The position numbers and the translations under genes were made by a program. Positions 56,223 to 64,000 of a stretch of 64,000 nucleotides of DNA are shown in pieces. The first letter of the stretch is position 1. Every line of letters starts with the position of its first letter. The notes beneath the pieces are model-generated. The model was not told the origin of the DNA. It did no database searches and saw only the letters and a list, made by a program, of their open reading frames with translations. The stretch comes from JAVBME01 sp031552765 (GTDB lineage: Bacteria > Bacillota > Negativicutes > Acidaminococcales > JAISLQ01): NCBI GenBank assembly GCA_031552765.1, contig JAVBME010000005.1:62001-126000 (forward strand), written 5' to 3'.

Positions 56223-58256
56223 TTGCGTAAGAAAATCACAGTATTGTTTGTAGCAATGATTTTGTGTATGGGCATGGTTTTTGCCGGAGCCATGTTTTAT
56301 TTAACTAAACAAGTGGATAAAGATCGGCAGGCCATTGTCGCGGAGATGTCGGTAAAAATCAATGAAAAAATTGGCAGCGATTTGACGAATCTGGCTAAAA
56401 GCGCTTCATATTATGTGCTTTCCCTAGAATCGGAGATTGACAAAAATATGCGCAACGCCGCCAACGTTCTTTATAAGGCAGATCAGTTGAGCTCTTTGTC
56501 GCCCCAAGACCTTGAGGACATAAAAGGTATGACCAAAATGTCCGATTTATACCTGACCGACTCCAACGGTGTTTTTACAGTATCTACGGAGAAAAGCTCT
56601 TTGGGTATTTCGCTTTTCGATATCTGGGGCGGCTATAAAATGCTGATGACCGGCGAGAGCAATTATCTGCCTTCGTCTTTGAAAATAAAAGTGGAAACAG
56701 GAGAGATATTTAAGTTCACTGCCATCCCGCGAGCGGGCAAACGCGGTATTTTGCAGTCAGCGCTGGATGCCGGCAGTATAGAAAAACACCTTGCCCATTT
56801 TATCACGCCGGCTAACGGCATAAAAAATATTTACCTTATCGATTCTACCCGTCTGGTACTTACCGAGAACCTCGGCCAAGGCGCGTCTTCCGTAATGAAG
56901 AAGGCCGAAAAAGCCAATATCCCGGAAGTGGAGGCAATCTTAGCCGGTGATAAAAACGTCAAACTAAAGCTCGATAAGCAAGAGGCGGCCATCTATGCGC
57001 CGATAGAAGAAGACGGACGGCTGAAATATGTTTTATGCCTGCGGGTGGATACCAAGCCTTATTATGCCATGCAAGAGCTGGCGCAAACGCCTTTGGCCAA
57101 AATACAAAGCCTGATATCGCAAACTATCTATGTAGTTATCGGTCTCTTGGCGGCCTTTATTCTATTGTCGGTGCCGCTGGCTTCTTTTCTGATAAAAAAA
57201 GCCATGCGCCCGCTTGACTATTTCCGCCAGGTACTTGATGCCCTGGTCAAAGGGGAAAAAGTAACCGGCAACTATGAAATAAAAGACCAGGAATTCATAC
57301 AGCTAAATAGCAGTATGAACCAACTGGTAGCCAATTACCAGAACATCCTCGGGCAGGTAAAAACCAGCGCGGACAACATAAAAAAACTGCAAAGCCAGCA
57401 CCAGGACGAATTGGATAACATTTCCGGCATAGGCGCCGAAATAAAGCGGGATATGACGGAAAACACTGCCCGTATCGGCGAAGAGTCGCAGTCGATAAAA
57501 AATATGGCCGAGCGGTTGGGCGATATGATGAAGATCCTCGAAATTATAAATGCCGATACTATCACGCTGGCGGAAAAAACCGACAACTCCAGCCGCATTG
57601 CCCAAGACGGCCAGGAACTTTTAGGCAATATGGACGCGGCGATAATTTCCCTTCAGGAAGAAATGAAGCAAAGCACTGCTTCTATAGAGCAACTAAGCCA
57701 GCGCTCCGAAGAGATCAACAAAATAACCGAAATAATAACAGGCATCACTTCTCAGACCAAACTTTTGGCCCTTAACGCCAGCATCGAAGCGGCGCGGGCC
57801 GGCGAACACGGCCGCGGTTTTTCGGTAGTCGCTTCAGAAATACAAAAACTGGCCGAGCAGTCAGGCGAAGCTACTGCCAATATATCAAGCCTCATCCAGC
57901 AAATACACGGCGACATAGAAGAGACCGGTGAACGCAACCACAAGCAGATGCAGTCAATTGAAGAAAGCAAAGAGCATATAAAAGAAACCAATGACGGCAT
58001 TACCAGCCTGATAAGCTTGACGCTGGAGATAAACCAGTTTATCAAGACACTTTCCGGGCAACTGCAAAAAGTCTTTAAAGAAGCAGGAGAGGTACAGGTA
58101 AACTTTATTACCCTTGAGGACTATAGCGCGCAAAATTCCGCGAAAATATCTTCTACTATGGAAAACGTAGAGCATGTGGTACATTCTCTTGCCAATTTAC
58201 AGCAATCCCTGCGCCAGATCACGCAAAATATCGAACAGCTCAACAAATCGCTATAA
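56223..58256 (+). CDS. Methyl-accepting chemotaxis protein
   Basis: 677 aa from a TTG start (AAAGGAGTG upstream). Helix 1 is at residues 5-28; residues 35-295 form an extracytoplasmic dCache/Cache-like sensor (VYLTDSNGVF-type segment LYLTDSNGVFTVSTEKSS); helix 2 (IYVVIGLLAAFILLSVPLA) is near 303-325; a divergent HAMP (RPLDYFRQVLDALVKGE) follows; the coiled-coil signalling tip is ITSQTKLLALNASIEAARAGEHGRGFSVVASEIQKLAEQSG. It implies the organism is motile. The ligand is unknown. It ends just before a terminator. Confidence 0.94.
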   Translation: MRKKITVLFVAMILCMGMVFAGAMFYLTKQVDKDRQAIVAEMSVKINEKIGSDLTNLAKSASYYVLSLESEIDKNMRNAANVLYKADQLSSLSPQDLEDIKGMTKMSDLYLTDSNGVFTVSTEKSSLGISLFDIWGGYKMLMTGESNYLPSSLKIKVETGEIFKFTAIPRAGKRGILQSALDAGSIEKHLAHFITPANGIKNIYLIDSTRLVLTENLGQGASSVMKKAEKANIPEVEAILAGDKNVKLKLDKQEAAIYAPIEEDGRLKYVLCLRVDTKPYYAMQELAQTPLAKIQSLISQTIYVVIGLLAAFILLSVPLASFLIKKAMRPLDYFRQVLDALVKGEKVTGNYEIKDQEFIQLNSSMNQLVANYQNILGQVKTSADNIKKLQSQHQDELDNISGIGAEIKRDMTENTARIGEESQSIKNMAERLGDMMKILEIINADTITLAEKTDNSSRIAQDGQELLGNMDAAIISLQEEMKQSTASIEQLSQRSEEINKITEIITGITSQTKLLALNASIEAARAGEHGRGFSVVASEIQKLAEQSGEATANISSLIQQIHGDIEETGERNHKQMQSIEESKEHIKETNDGITSLISLTLEINQFIKTLSGQLQKVFKEAGEVQVNFITLEDYSAQNSAKISSTMENVEHVVHSLANLQQSLRQITQNIEQLNKSL

Positions 58257-58271
58257 CAGTTTAAAATCTCG

Positions 58272-58298
58272 GGCCGCTGCAAAGCGGCCTGGTTTTTT
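58272..58298 (+). terminator. Intrinsic terminator of the chemoreceptor gene
   Basis: GGCCGCT / AGCGGCC stem (58272-58278 with 58283-58289), 4-base loop, then TGGTTTTTT, 16 bases after the stop. Confidence 0.88.
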
Positions 58299-58451
58299 AT
58301 TTGTAAAAATTGCAATTTATATAGTTTTAGGTTGAAAAAGTGATCATGAAAAGAAAGTTACCTTAAAAAATTTTTTTATTATATAATAACAATATTGAGA
58401 GTTATATGTTTGGGGTGATAGCTGATAGCCGCGGTAGAAACTTTATGTATT

Positions 58452-59684
58452 ATGTTTATAGCTTCATTTTTATATGTTACCGAGTGGATACCGTTGGCAG
58501 CGACGGCTGTGGGCAGCGCGTTTTTTATTGTTGTTCTGGGGATAGTCCCCTGGCCGGTATTTTTTTCCGGCGTGGGCAACTCCATCATATTTTTGTTCAT
58601 CAGTATGTTTATTGTAAACGCGGCCTGTATTAATACCGGTTTTTGCCGGACAGTGGGTTCTACTATCGTCAGCGTGACCGGCAGAAATGAAAAATTACTG
58701 ACCCTTTGTGTCATGGTTCCCGCTATCGTGCTTTCTTCTGTCGCTTCCAATACTGGCACCACCGCCTGCCTGATGCCTATTACTATCGGCATTGCCATGG
58801 CGTCCGGTATTTCACCGGCGCGGCTTTTGATGCCTTTGGCTTTTGCCGCCGGCTTGGGCGGGGTGGTGACGCTTGTCGGTACAGTGCCCAATATCATTGT
58901 CTCCTCGACGCTCAAACGCGCGGGTTTTCTCCCCTTTGGTTTTTTTGAATTTGCTCAAATAGGCCTGCCCATGGCGATAGCTGGAGTGACCTATATGATG
59001 CTGGTCGGACGCAAACTCTTGCCCGCCGGTGTAAAAAGCACGGAAATATTTGATGAAGAAGAAGAAAACCCTGACACGCTGAGAATGTTTATTTGCGCCT
59101 TTGTGCTTTTAATGATAATTACCATGATGCTGCTCAACCTGTACCAGATAAAACTGGAGTGGGTCGCGGCAATAGGCGCCGGGATATGTATAGTTACCGG
59201 CTGTATAAAACCTAATGAAATACTAAAAAGTATCGACTGGTCGGCGATCGCTCTTTTGATTTGGTCGGTGCCCTTGGCTATAGCGCTGGACGAAAGCGAC
59301 GTAGACCAGTTGTTGATAGAGTTTTTTGTCAGCGCCGTCGGGAGATGGCAGGCGGAACTGTTTATCGTGACGCTGCTTTTCCTCATAGCGTGCGGTTTAT
59401 CGCAGTTCATGTCCAACCATGCCTCTGCCGCGCTTCTGTCGCCTATCGGCTTATCTGTAGCCGAGCGTTTGGGGGCAAACCCGCATGCGGTGCTTTTGGT
59501 CATTGCTGTTGGGGCTTCTTGCGCTTTTGCTACTCCTATCGGTTCACCGCCCAATATGTTTGTTTTAAACAGAGGCGGCTACCGGTTTGTCGATTTCATA
59601 AAGTGCGGTTTTGGGATGGTATTAGTATGCTTGCTAGTAATTTTATTGGTAGTTCCTCTATTTTGGCCAATTTTTTATCGCTAG
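58452..59684 (+). CDS. SLC13/DASS-type anion (dicarboxylate) transporter
   Basis: 410 aa as called from ATG 58452; the frame is open back to 58422, so a non-ATG start nearer GGGGTG (58412) could add about 10 residues. About eleven hydrophobic segments. Both inverted-repeat motifs are present: SNTGTTACLMP in the first half with GTVPNIIVSS, and FMSNHASAALLSP with TPIGSPPN in the second half. Family members move Na+ or H+ with succinate, malate, citrate, sulfate or arsenite. Succinate is attractive given the propionate operon, but this is inference. A sigma-54 activator follows 15 bases downstream. Confidence 0.85.
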   Translation: MFIASFLYVTEWIPLAATAVGSAFFIVVLGIVPWPVFFSGVGNSIIFLFISMFIVNAACINTGFCRTVGSTIVSVTGRNEKLLTLCVMVPAIVLSSVASNTGTTACLMPITIGIAMASGISPARLLMPLAFAAGLGGVVTLVGTVPNIIVSSTLKRAGFLPFGFFEFAQIGLPMAIAGVTYMMLVGRKLLPAGVKSTEIFDEEEENPDTLRMFICAFVLLMIITMMLLNLYQIKLEWVAAIGAGICIVTGCIKPNEILKSIDWSAIALLIWSVPLAIALDESDVDQLLIEFFVSAVGRWQAELFIVTLLFLIACGLSQFMSNHASAALLSPIGLSVAERLGANPHAVLLVIAVGASCAFATPIGSPPNMFVLNRGGYRFVDFIKCGFGMVLVCLLVILLVVPLFWPIFYR

Positions 59685-59699
59685 CAGTAGAAGGTTGGT

Positions 59700-61106
59700 G
59701 TGCACATGAATGAAGCAATAAAAAAATACATAACGGGCAACATCAAAAAGCTTTTGGATCTGTTTTCTGAAGGTATAGTGATAACCGACCATGAAATGAC
59801 CGTTTTATATGTAAATCCGGCTTTTTTGGAATACGCCGAGATGAGTTACCATGAATTTGTTGGGCATAAGTTGCCGGACGTGCGTCCAAACGCCAAACTG
59901 CCGGATGTCATGGCCAGTAAAAAACCGGCTTTTAATGTCCACAGGGTCATTCCGCGCGGCGATTCTTTTACGGAATCATATGTCGACGACATACCTATCT
60001 TTGACAACGGCGAAGTGGTCGGCGCGCTCATTGTGGTGCGCGACGCGCGCGTGCTCAAAGACCTGTTCGAGAAAATCAAGGAACAAAATGAACAAATGGA
60101 ACGTCTGGGTAAACACTTGCGCAGCGTTTTCAAAGTGGAATACAAATTTGAAAACATTATTGGCATGGAATCGGCTTTCGGACGCCTGGCCAGTAAAGCT
60201 AGCAAGTCCGACGGGCCAGTGCTCTTATTGGGTGAAAGCGGGACCGGCAAGGAGGTAATGGCCCAGTCCATACACAACGCCAGTGAACGGGGAAAAGGGC
60301 CTTTTGTCGATATCAACTGCGCCGCTTTGCCGGAAAACCTGCTCGAGAGCGAGCTTTTTGGTTATGCGCCCGGCGCTTTTACCGGGGCAAGCAAGTCGGG
60401 TAAGATGGGGCTGTTTGAAGTCGCCGGCGGCGGGACTATATTTCTCGATGAAATAACAGAAATGCCGCTAAGGCTACAAGGTCGCTTGCTGCGGGTCTTG
60501 CAGGAAAAACATATGCGCCGGCTGGGTGAAAATAAAAACATAAATGTCGATGTCCGTGTTATAGCGGCTTCAAACAAAAACATCGAAAAACTCGTTGCGC
60601 AAGGATCTTTTCGGGAAGACCTGTTTTTCCGTCTGGCCATGTTTGTCATCAACATCCCGCCGGTCCGGGAACGCAAAAAAGACCTGTCGGCTTTTATCCA
60701 ATACTTTTTGGCTGACTGCTGCCATAAGATGCGCCACAAAATGACTTTTTCACCGGAGGCGATGCAGTTTCTGTTGGATTACGACTGGCCCGGGAATGTA
60801 CGGGAAATAAAAAACGCCGTAAACTATGCCTGCGATGTAGCGGACGCTGCTGTAATACAGCCGGAAGATTTGCCGGCATATGTTTTCAAGCATGCTGCCG
60901 CTAATGATTTTGATCTGGATTTGCTGTTGAAGAACAAAAAAAGAAGAAAATTGCCTGAAATAATGGAAGACGTGGAAAAAAAGGTTTTGCAGGAAAGTTT
61001 GAATGAATTTGGCCATACACTCGACGGCCGTAAACAAATGGCGGAAGCTTTGGGTGTCTCTATTGCCACGCTTTACAATAAACTGAGAAGGCACTCGCTG
61101 GTATGA
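59700..61106 (+). CDS. PAS-AAA+-Fis sigma-54-dependent transcriptional activator
   Basis: 468 aa from GTG 59700 (AAGG 5 bases upstream; ATG 59706 is the alternative). PAS domain at about 15-125 (LLDLFSEGIVITDHEMTVLYVNPAF), coiled linker, AAA+ domain with Walker A GESGTGKE at 178-185, the sigma-54-contacting loop GAFTGA intact at 225-230, Walker B GGTIFLDEI, and FREDLFFRL. The C-terminal Fis-type helix-turn-helix reads RKQMAEALGVSIATLYNKLRR. It should sense an unknown ligand through PAS and activate the -24/-12 promoter found 281 bases downstream. Confidence 0.95.
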   Translation: MHMNEAIKKYITGNIKKLLDLFSEGIVITDHEMTVLYVNPAFLEYAEMSYHEFVGHKLPDVRPNAKLPDVMASKKPAFNVHRVIPRGDSFTESYVDDIPIFDNGEVVGALIVVRDARVLKDLFEKIKEQNEQMERLGKHLRSVFKVEYKFENIIGMESAFGRLASKASKSDGPVLLLGESGTGKEVMAQSIHNASERGKGPFVDINCAALPENLLESELFGYAPGAFTGASKSGKMGLFEVAGGGTIFLDEITEMPLRLQGRLLRVLQEKHMRRLGENKNINVDVRVIAASNKNIEKLVAQGSFREDLFFRLAMFVINIPPVRERKKDLSAFIQYFLADCCHKMRHKMTFSPEAMQFLLDYDWPGNVREIKNAVNYACDVADAAVIQPEDLPAYVFKHAAANDFDLDLLLKNKKRRKLPEIMEDVEKKVLQESLNEFGHTLDGRKQMAEALGVSIATLYNKLRRHSLV

Positions 61107-61151
61107 TTTTTTTGTAAACCAAATAGTTGTTTTTTGTAATAATAAGAAAAT

Positions 61152-61195
61152 TATCTCGTTATTAATTATAAATTATTATAATTAATAACGAGATA
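61152..61195. promoter_or_regulatory. 20-bp perfect palindrome, candidate activator-binding site (or terminator)
   Basis: Arms 61152-61171 and 61176-61195 are perfectly complementary around a 4-base ATTA centre (outer part TATCTCGTTATTAATTATAA). It lies about 190 bases upstream of the -24 element, the usual range for enhancer sites of sigma-54 activators. No T-run follows on the + strand, which disfavours a terminator for the activator gene. Confidence 0.6.
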
Positions 61196-61335
61196 GAAGC
61201 TGATAAATTGAGAAAAATTTATAGTATTTTATAATGATATATGTGAAATGCTGATAATGATATGCTTAAGTTACTTTAAAATAAATTTATTATTTTAAAT
61301 AAAAAACTGAAAATAGCGCGATATGTTTTATTCTT

Positions 61336-61383
61336 ACCAAAGAGTTTTTTCACAAAACCAAGTGAAAAAACTCTTTGGTTTTT
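61336..61383 (+). terminator. 18-bp inverted repeat with T-run just upstream of the sigma-54 promoter
   Basis: ACCAAAGAGTTTTTTCAC (61336-61353) pairs perfectly with GTGAAAAAACTCTTTGGT (61362-61379), 8-base loop, then a run of T. It looks like an insulating terminator that keeps transcripts from the left out of the sigma-54-controlled operon; a regulatory operator is also possible. Confidence 0.65.
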
Positions 61384-61386
61384 AAT

Positions 61387-61402
61387 TGGTATGAAATTTG
61401 CT
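61387..61402 (+). promoter_or_regulatory. Sigma-54 (-24/-12) promoter
   Basis: TGGTATG-AAAT-TTGCT matches the consensus TGGCACG-N4-TTGCW, with invariant GG and GC at the right spacing and only C-to-T (position 4), C-to-T (position 6) changes. Start is expected about 61413, about 78 bases before the crotonase GTG. The upstream gene encodes a sigma-54 activator. Confidence 0.88.
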
Positions 61403-61490
61403 AATAAGTTTGTGGACAAGTTATTTAGTTTTAGGGGGTGTTAGAGTATAGGTATTTTGAGTTTTGACTGTTATTAAAGGAGGGTTGTCT

Positions 61491-62267
61491 GTGGCAGAAG
61501 AAATGATATTGATGGAAAAAAAAGACGGGATTGGGATTATCACGATCAATAGGCCCGAAGTAAGAAATGCTCTCAACAAAGAAGCCTGGGCAAAATTGGG
61601 CAAGGCATTTGCCGATTTTGACAAAGACAACGATGTGAAAGTTATCATACTGACGGGTGCGGGTGATAAAGCTTTTGTCGCCGGAGCTGATTTGAACGCC
61701 TTGAAGGTGAGAAGCGCCGTCGAAACTTTTGACGGCGAAACACCGGCCATAGTAGCGGGTGTAGAAGCGGTCAGCAAACCTACTATCGCGATGATAAACG
61801 GTTTTGCCTTGGGCGGGGGCCTAGAAGTCGCCATGGCGTGCGATATCAGGGTCGCCAGTTCTGACGCCAAGCTGGGGCAAACGGAAATAAATGTGGGCAT
61901 ATTGCCGGGGGCCGGCGGCACACAGCGCCTATCGCGCCTGGTCGGGTTGGCCAAAGCCAAAGAACTGGTCTTCACCGGCAAGATAATTTCCGCACAGGAA
62001 GCGCAGAGCATCGGCTTGGTCAACCAAGTCGTAGATAAAGAAAATCTCTTGGCAGAAACTTTAGCTATGGCCAAAAGCATCGGGGAGAAAAGTCCCTTGA
62101 CTTTAAAAATAGCCAAAGTGGTTATGAACAAGGGCTTTGATACAGATCTTGCCAGCGGCATGAATTTGGAGCGACTGGGACAGACCTTCGTTTTTGGTAC
62201 GGAAGACCATTTGGAAGGTATAAACGCCTTTTTAGAAAAACGCTCACCTGAGTTTAAAGGGCGTTAA
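61491..62267 (+). CDS. Enoyl-CoA hydratase/crotonase family protein
   Basis: 258 aa from GTG 61491 with AAAGGAGGG 6 bases upstream; the longer frame from TTG 61464 precedes that site. Crotonase signature: NRPEVRNALNKEAW, AFVAGADLNAL (oxyanion hole), NGFALGGGLEVAMACD, and GQTEINVGILPGAGGTQRL, with the two catalytic Glu positions of enoyl-CoA hydratases occupied (E in LGGGLE region and E in GQTEINVG). It probably hydrates a 2-enoyl-CoA such as crotonyl-CoA. First gene of the sigma-54-dependent operon. Confidence 0.88.
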   Translation: MAEEMILMEKKDGIGIITINRPEVRNALNKEAWAKLGKAFADFDKDNDVKVIILTGAGDKAFVAGADLNALKVRSAVETFDGETPAIVAGVEAVSKPTIAMINGFALGGGLEVAMACDIRVASSDAKLGQTEINVGILPGAGGTQRLSRLVGLAKAKELVFTGKIISAQEAQSIGLVNQVVDKENLLAETLAMAKSIGEKSPLTLKIAKVVMNKGFDTDLASGMNLERLGQTFVFGTEDHLEGINAFLEKRSPEFKGR

Positions 62268-62291
62268 GCAAAAACAAAAGGAGATGACTGT

Positions 62292-63722
62292 ATGGCAGTA
62301 GGAATAACAGCAGTAGGCACATACGTCCCATACTGGCGGATAGAGAGAAAAACAATCGGCCAGGCATGGGGCCGCGGCTCGATGAAAGGCGAAAAAAGCG
62401 TCGGCAACACCGACGAAGACAGCCTGACCATGGGAGTAGAAGCGGCCATCAGATGCTTTGAAGACGTGAAAAAAGAAGACATAGGCGCGCTCTACTTCGC
62501 CTCCAACACCGCGCCGTACCTCGAAAAATCGACAGCCAGCCTGATCGCCAACGTCTGCGACCTGCCGGAGGACATATTCATCACCGACCTCTCAGGCAGC
62601 ACCAAAGTAGGAGTCGGGGCCCTGAAAATGGCGCTCGCCATGGCCAAAAGCATGGAAAAAGACGTACTCGTCACCGCCGCCGACACCAGAGCAAGCTACC
62701 CCAAATCCGACCAGGAACAACTATTCGGCGACGCCGCCGCGGCCACCGTCGTAGGCTGCGACAACATAATAGCCGAACTCGTCGACACCTACTCGGTCAA
62801 CAACGAAATCATCGACGTCTGGCGCAACGTCGGCGAACCATACGTCAACTACGGCGAAGGGCGCTTCATAATGGACAAAGGCTACACCGCCGCCATGAGA
62901 AAAGCAGTCGCCGGGATAATGAAAAAAAGCGGCAAACAAGCCGGCGATTTTTCTAAAATAATCCTCTCCACCCCCGGCATGAAAGACGGCGACGGCATAG
63001 CCAAAAAGAACGGCTTCACCCCCGAACAACTGCAAAACAACTTCATGCTGGAAGTAGGCAACTGTGGCGCCGCCCAACCCCTCCTCATGCTCGCCGACGC
63101 CATAGAAAACGCTGCACCCGGCGACCTTTTGCTCCTCGCCGCCTACGGCACCGGAGCCGACGCCTTCATCTTCAAAGTCACCGACAAAGTAAAAAACCTC
63201 GCCAAAAAGAATACCGTACAAAACACCATAGGCACCAAACGTACCCTAACCTCCTACACCAAATACCTCTCCTTCCGGGGCCAACTAGAAGCAGTAGCCG
63301 GCGAACCCTTCCGCACCTTCCCATCAAACGCCGCCTACTGGCGCGAAGGCGACGGCATAATGAAACTCATCGGCTCCAAATGCAACCAATGTAACTCCAG
63401 CATCTACCCCGTTCACCGCATCTGCTACAACTGCGGCTCTAAAGACGACTATAAAAAAATAAACCTCTCCGGCCGCACCGCCAAAGTATTCACCTACTCC
63501 ATAGACAACCTGGCCGGCTCCAGTGAAGACCCCGTAGTCGTCCAAACAGTAGCCGACGACGCCGAAGGCTTCAGATATTACCTCATCATGACCGACTTTG
63601 AACAAAAAGAAGTAGCCATCGGCCAAGAAGTAGAATTCACCTTCAGGAAGATGTACATAGGCGGCAACTACATCAACTACTACTGGAAATGCCGCCCGGT
63701 AAAAAGGGGGAGCGCACAATGA
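62292..63722 (+). CDS. HMG-CoA synthase-like protein fused to a DUF35 Zn-ribbon/OB-fold domain
   Basis: 476 aa. Residues 1-345 have the thiolase-superfamily fold of HMG-CoA synthase (GITAVGTYVPYWRIER, GNTDEDSLTMGVEAA, VLVTAADTR, FGDAAAATVVG, LEVGNCGAAQPL). Where the catalytic Cys is expected the sequence is TDLSGSTK, with Ser101, and where the catalytic His is expected it is LSTPG, so the usual chemistry looks lost. Residues 355-476 are a DUF35 module with zinc ligands C364, C367, C378 and C381, then an OB fold. In archaea HMGS, DUF35 and thiolase are three proteins in one complex; here two are fused and the thiolase is next. Real substrate unknown. Composition is notably rich in C and poor in T. 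Confidence 0.85.
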   Translation: MAVGITAVGTYVPYWRIERKTIGQAWGRGSMKGEKSVGNTDEDSLTMGVEAAIRCFEDVKKEDIGALYFASNTAPYLEKSTASLIANVCDLPEDIFITDLSGSTKVGVGALKMALAMAKSMEKDVLVTAADTRASYPKSDQEQLFGDAAAATVVGCDNIIAELVDTYSVNNEIIDVWRNVGEPYVNYGEGRFIMDKGYTAAMRKAVAGIMKKSGKQAGDFSKIILSTPGMKDGDGIAKKNGFTPEQLQNNFMLEVGNCGAAQPLLMLADAIENAAPGDLLLLAAYGTGADAFIFKVTDKVKNLAKKNTVQNTIGTKRTLTSYTKYLSFRGQLEAVAGEPFRTFPSNAAYWREGDGIMKLIGSKCNQCNSSIYPVHRICYNCGSKDDYKKINLSGRTAKVFTYSIDNLAGSSEDPVVVQTVADDAEGFRYYLIMTDFEQKEVAIGQEVEFTFRKMYIGGNYINYYWKCRPVKRGSAQ

Positions 63723-64000
63723 CAATAAAAGACCAAGTAGCCATAGTAGGCATGGGCTGCTCCCGCTTCGGCGAACGCTGGGACGCAAGCGTATCCGACC
63801 TCGTAATAGAATCAGCCTATGAAGCCTACGCCGACGCCGGCATAGGCCCCAAAGACGTACAAGCCGTATTTCTGGGGCAAATGTACGCCCCCGTCGGCGG
63901 CCTGGCCGGTCAACAAATGATCGACGCCCTAAAATTCAAAAACATCCCGGTAATCAGGAATGAAAACTGGTGCTGCGCCGGCCACGTCGCCCTCATCAGC
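63719..64000 (+). CDS. Thiolase family protein (3' truncated by window end)
   Basis: 94 codons are visible. The start overlaps the previous stop (ATGA), implying coupled translation. VAIVGMGCSRFGER and SDLVIESAYEAYADAGIGPKDVQAVFLGQ are the N-terminus of the SCP-x/acetyl-CoA acetyltransferase branch that partners DUF35 proteins. NENWCCAGHVAL aligns with the nucleophile region NxxCASG of thiolases, so the active-site Cys seems present. It presumably cleaves or forms a 3-ketoacyl-CoA together with the upstream DUF35 fusion. Confidence 0.88.
   Translation, partial: MTIKDQVAIVGMGCSRFGERWDASVSDLVIESAYEAYADAGIGPKDVQAVFLGQMYAPVGGLAGQQMIDALKFKNIPVIRNENWCCAGHVALIS

Larger units (their letters stand above)
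61107..61490. other. AT-rich regulatory region between the activator and its presumed operon
   Basis: 384 bases with no gene. It contains two long inverted repeats (61152-61195 and 61336-61379), a near-perfect sigma-54 promoter (61387-61402), and a ribosome site AAAGGAGGG before the crotonase start. Between 61200 and 61330 I see only AT-rich sequence. Confidence 0.85.

Noticed and set aside
61152..61379. CRISPR-like or IS-end interpretation of the two inverted repeats
   Set aside because: The two palindromes differ in sequence, occur once each, and no transposase, direct repeats or spacers are present.

Overview
The window looks like chromosome of an anaerobic, diderm-type Bacillota, most plausibly a Negativicutes member. 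The grounds are: T-box leaders, CggR, RapZ/YvcK/WhiA and a SCIFF peptide (Bacillota traits); a succinate-to-propionate pathway with an Mmd-type carboxyltransferase (as in Veillonella/Phascolarctobacterium-like organisms); an NAD-linked multi-subunit [FeFe] hydrogenase; and no aerobic respiratory genes. The exact taxon cannot be read from the sequence. Nearly everything is on the + strand; only a DedA protein and an alpha/beta hydrolase are on the - strand. I saw no insertion sequence, phage, CRISPR array or rRNA.

Layout. 1-4146: 3' part of a large divergent SF1 helicase-like protein. 4165-8226: rapZ-yvcK-whiA and a polysaccharide deacetylase. 8281-9841: the SCIFF precursor peptide (too short for ordinary ORF calling) and its radical SAM maturase, separated by a hairpin terminator. 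9966-16995: the central glycolytic operon cggR-gap-pgk/tpiA fusion-gpmI-eno with promoter, CggR-like operator and terminator. 17133-22951: a tyrosine-specifier T-box followed by aroF-tyrA-aroA-aroC-aroB. 23012-23086: tRNA-Gly(GCC). 23178-29545: tig-clpP-clpX-lon-engB. 29565-36215: an AbrB-family membrane protein, a valine T-box with valS, folC, and an O-antigen-ligase-like protein. 36284-36949 (-): DedA.

37207-45826 is a redox/hydrogen block: DRTGG protein, RsbW-like ATPase, a sensory-type [FeFe] hydrogenase with Ala at the proton-transfer position, a second DRTGG protein and a PHP protein, then the HndABCD/HydABC-type NAD-linked hydrogenase with an embedded second ATPase. 46315-53812 is the propionate block: succinyl-CoA:acetate/propionate CoA-transferase, both methylmalonyl-CoA mutase subunits, MeaB, epimerase, MmdA, a small MmdE-like protein and the biotin carrier MmdC. 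The membrane subunits MmdB and MmdD, expected for a Na+ pump, are not here.

53834-61106 holds a hydrolase, an MFS exporter, a chemoreceptor, an SLC13/DASS-type transporter and a PAS-AAA+-Fis sigma-54 activator. Downstream of the activator a near-perfect -24/-12 promoter (61387-61402), with a 20-bp palindrome about 190 bp upstream, drives a crotonase, an HMG-CoA-synthase-like protein fused to a DUF35 Zn-ribbon/OB domain, and a thiolase cut by the window end. This last operon is the best candidate for an undescribed system: it recalls the archaeal thiolase/HMGS/DUF35 complex, but the HMGS-like part seems to lack the catalytic Cys and His.
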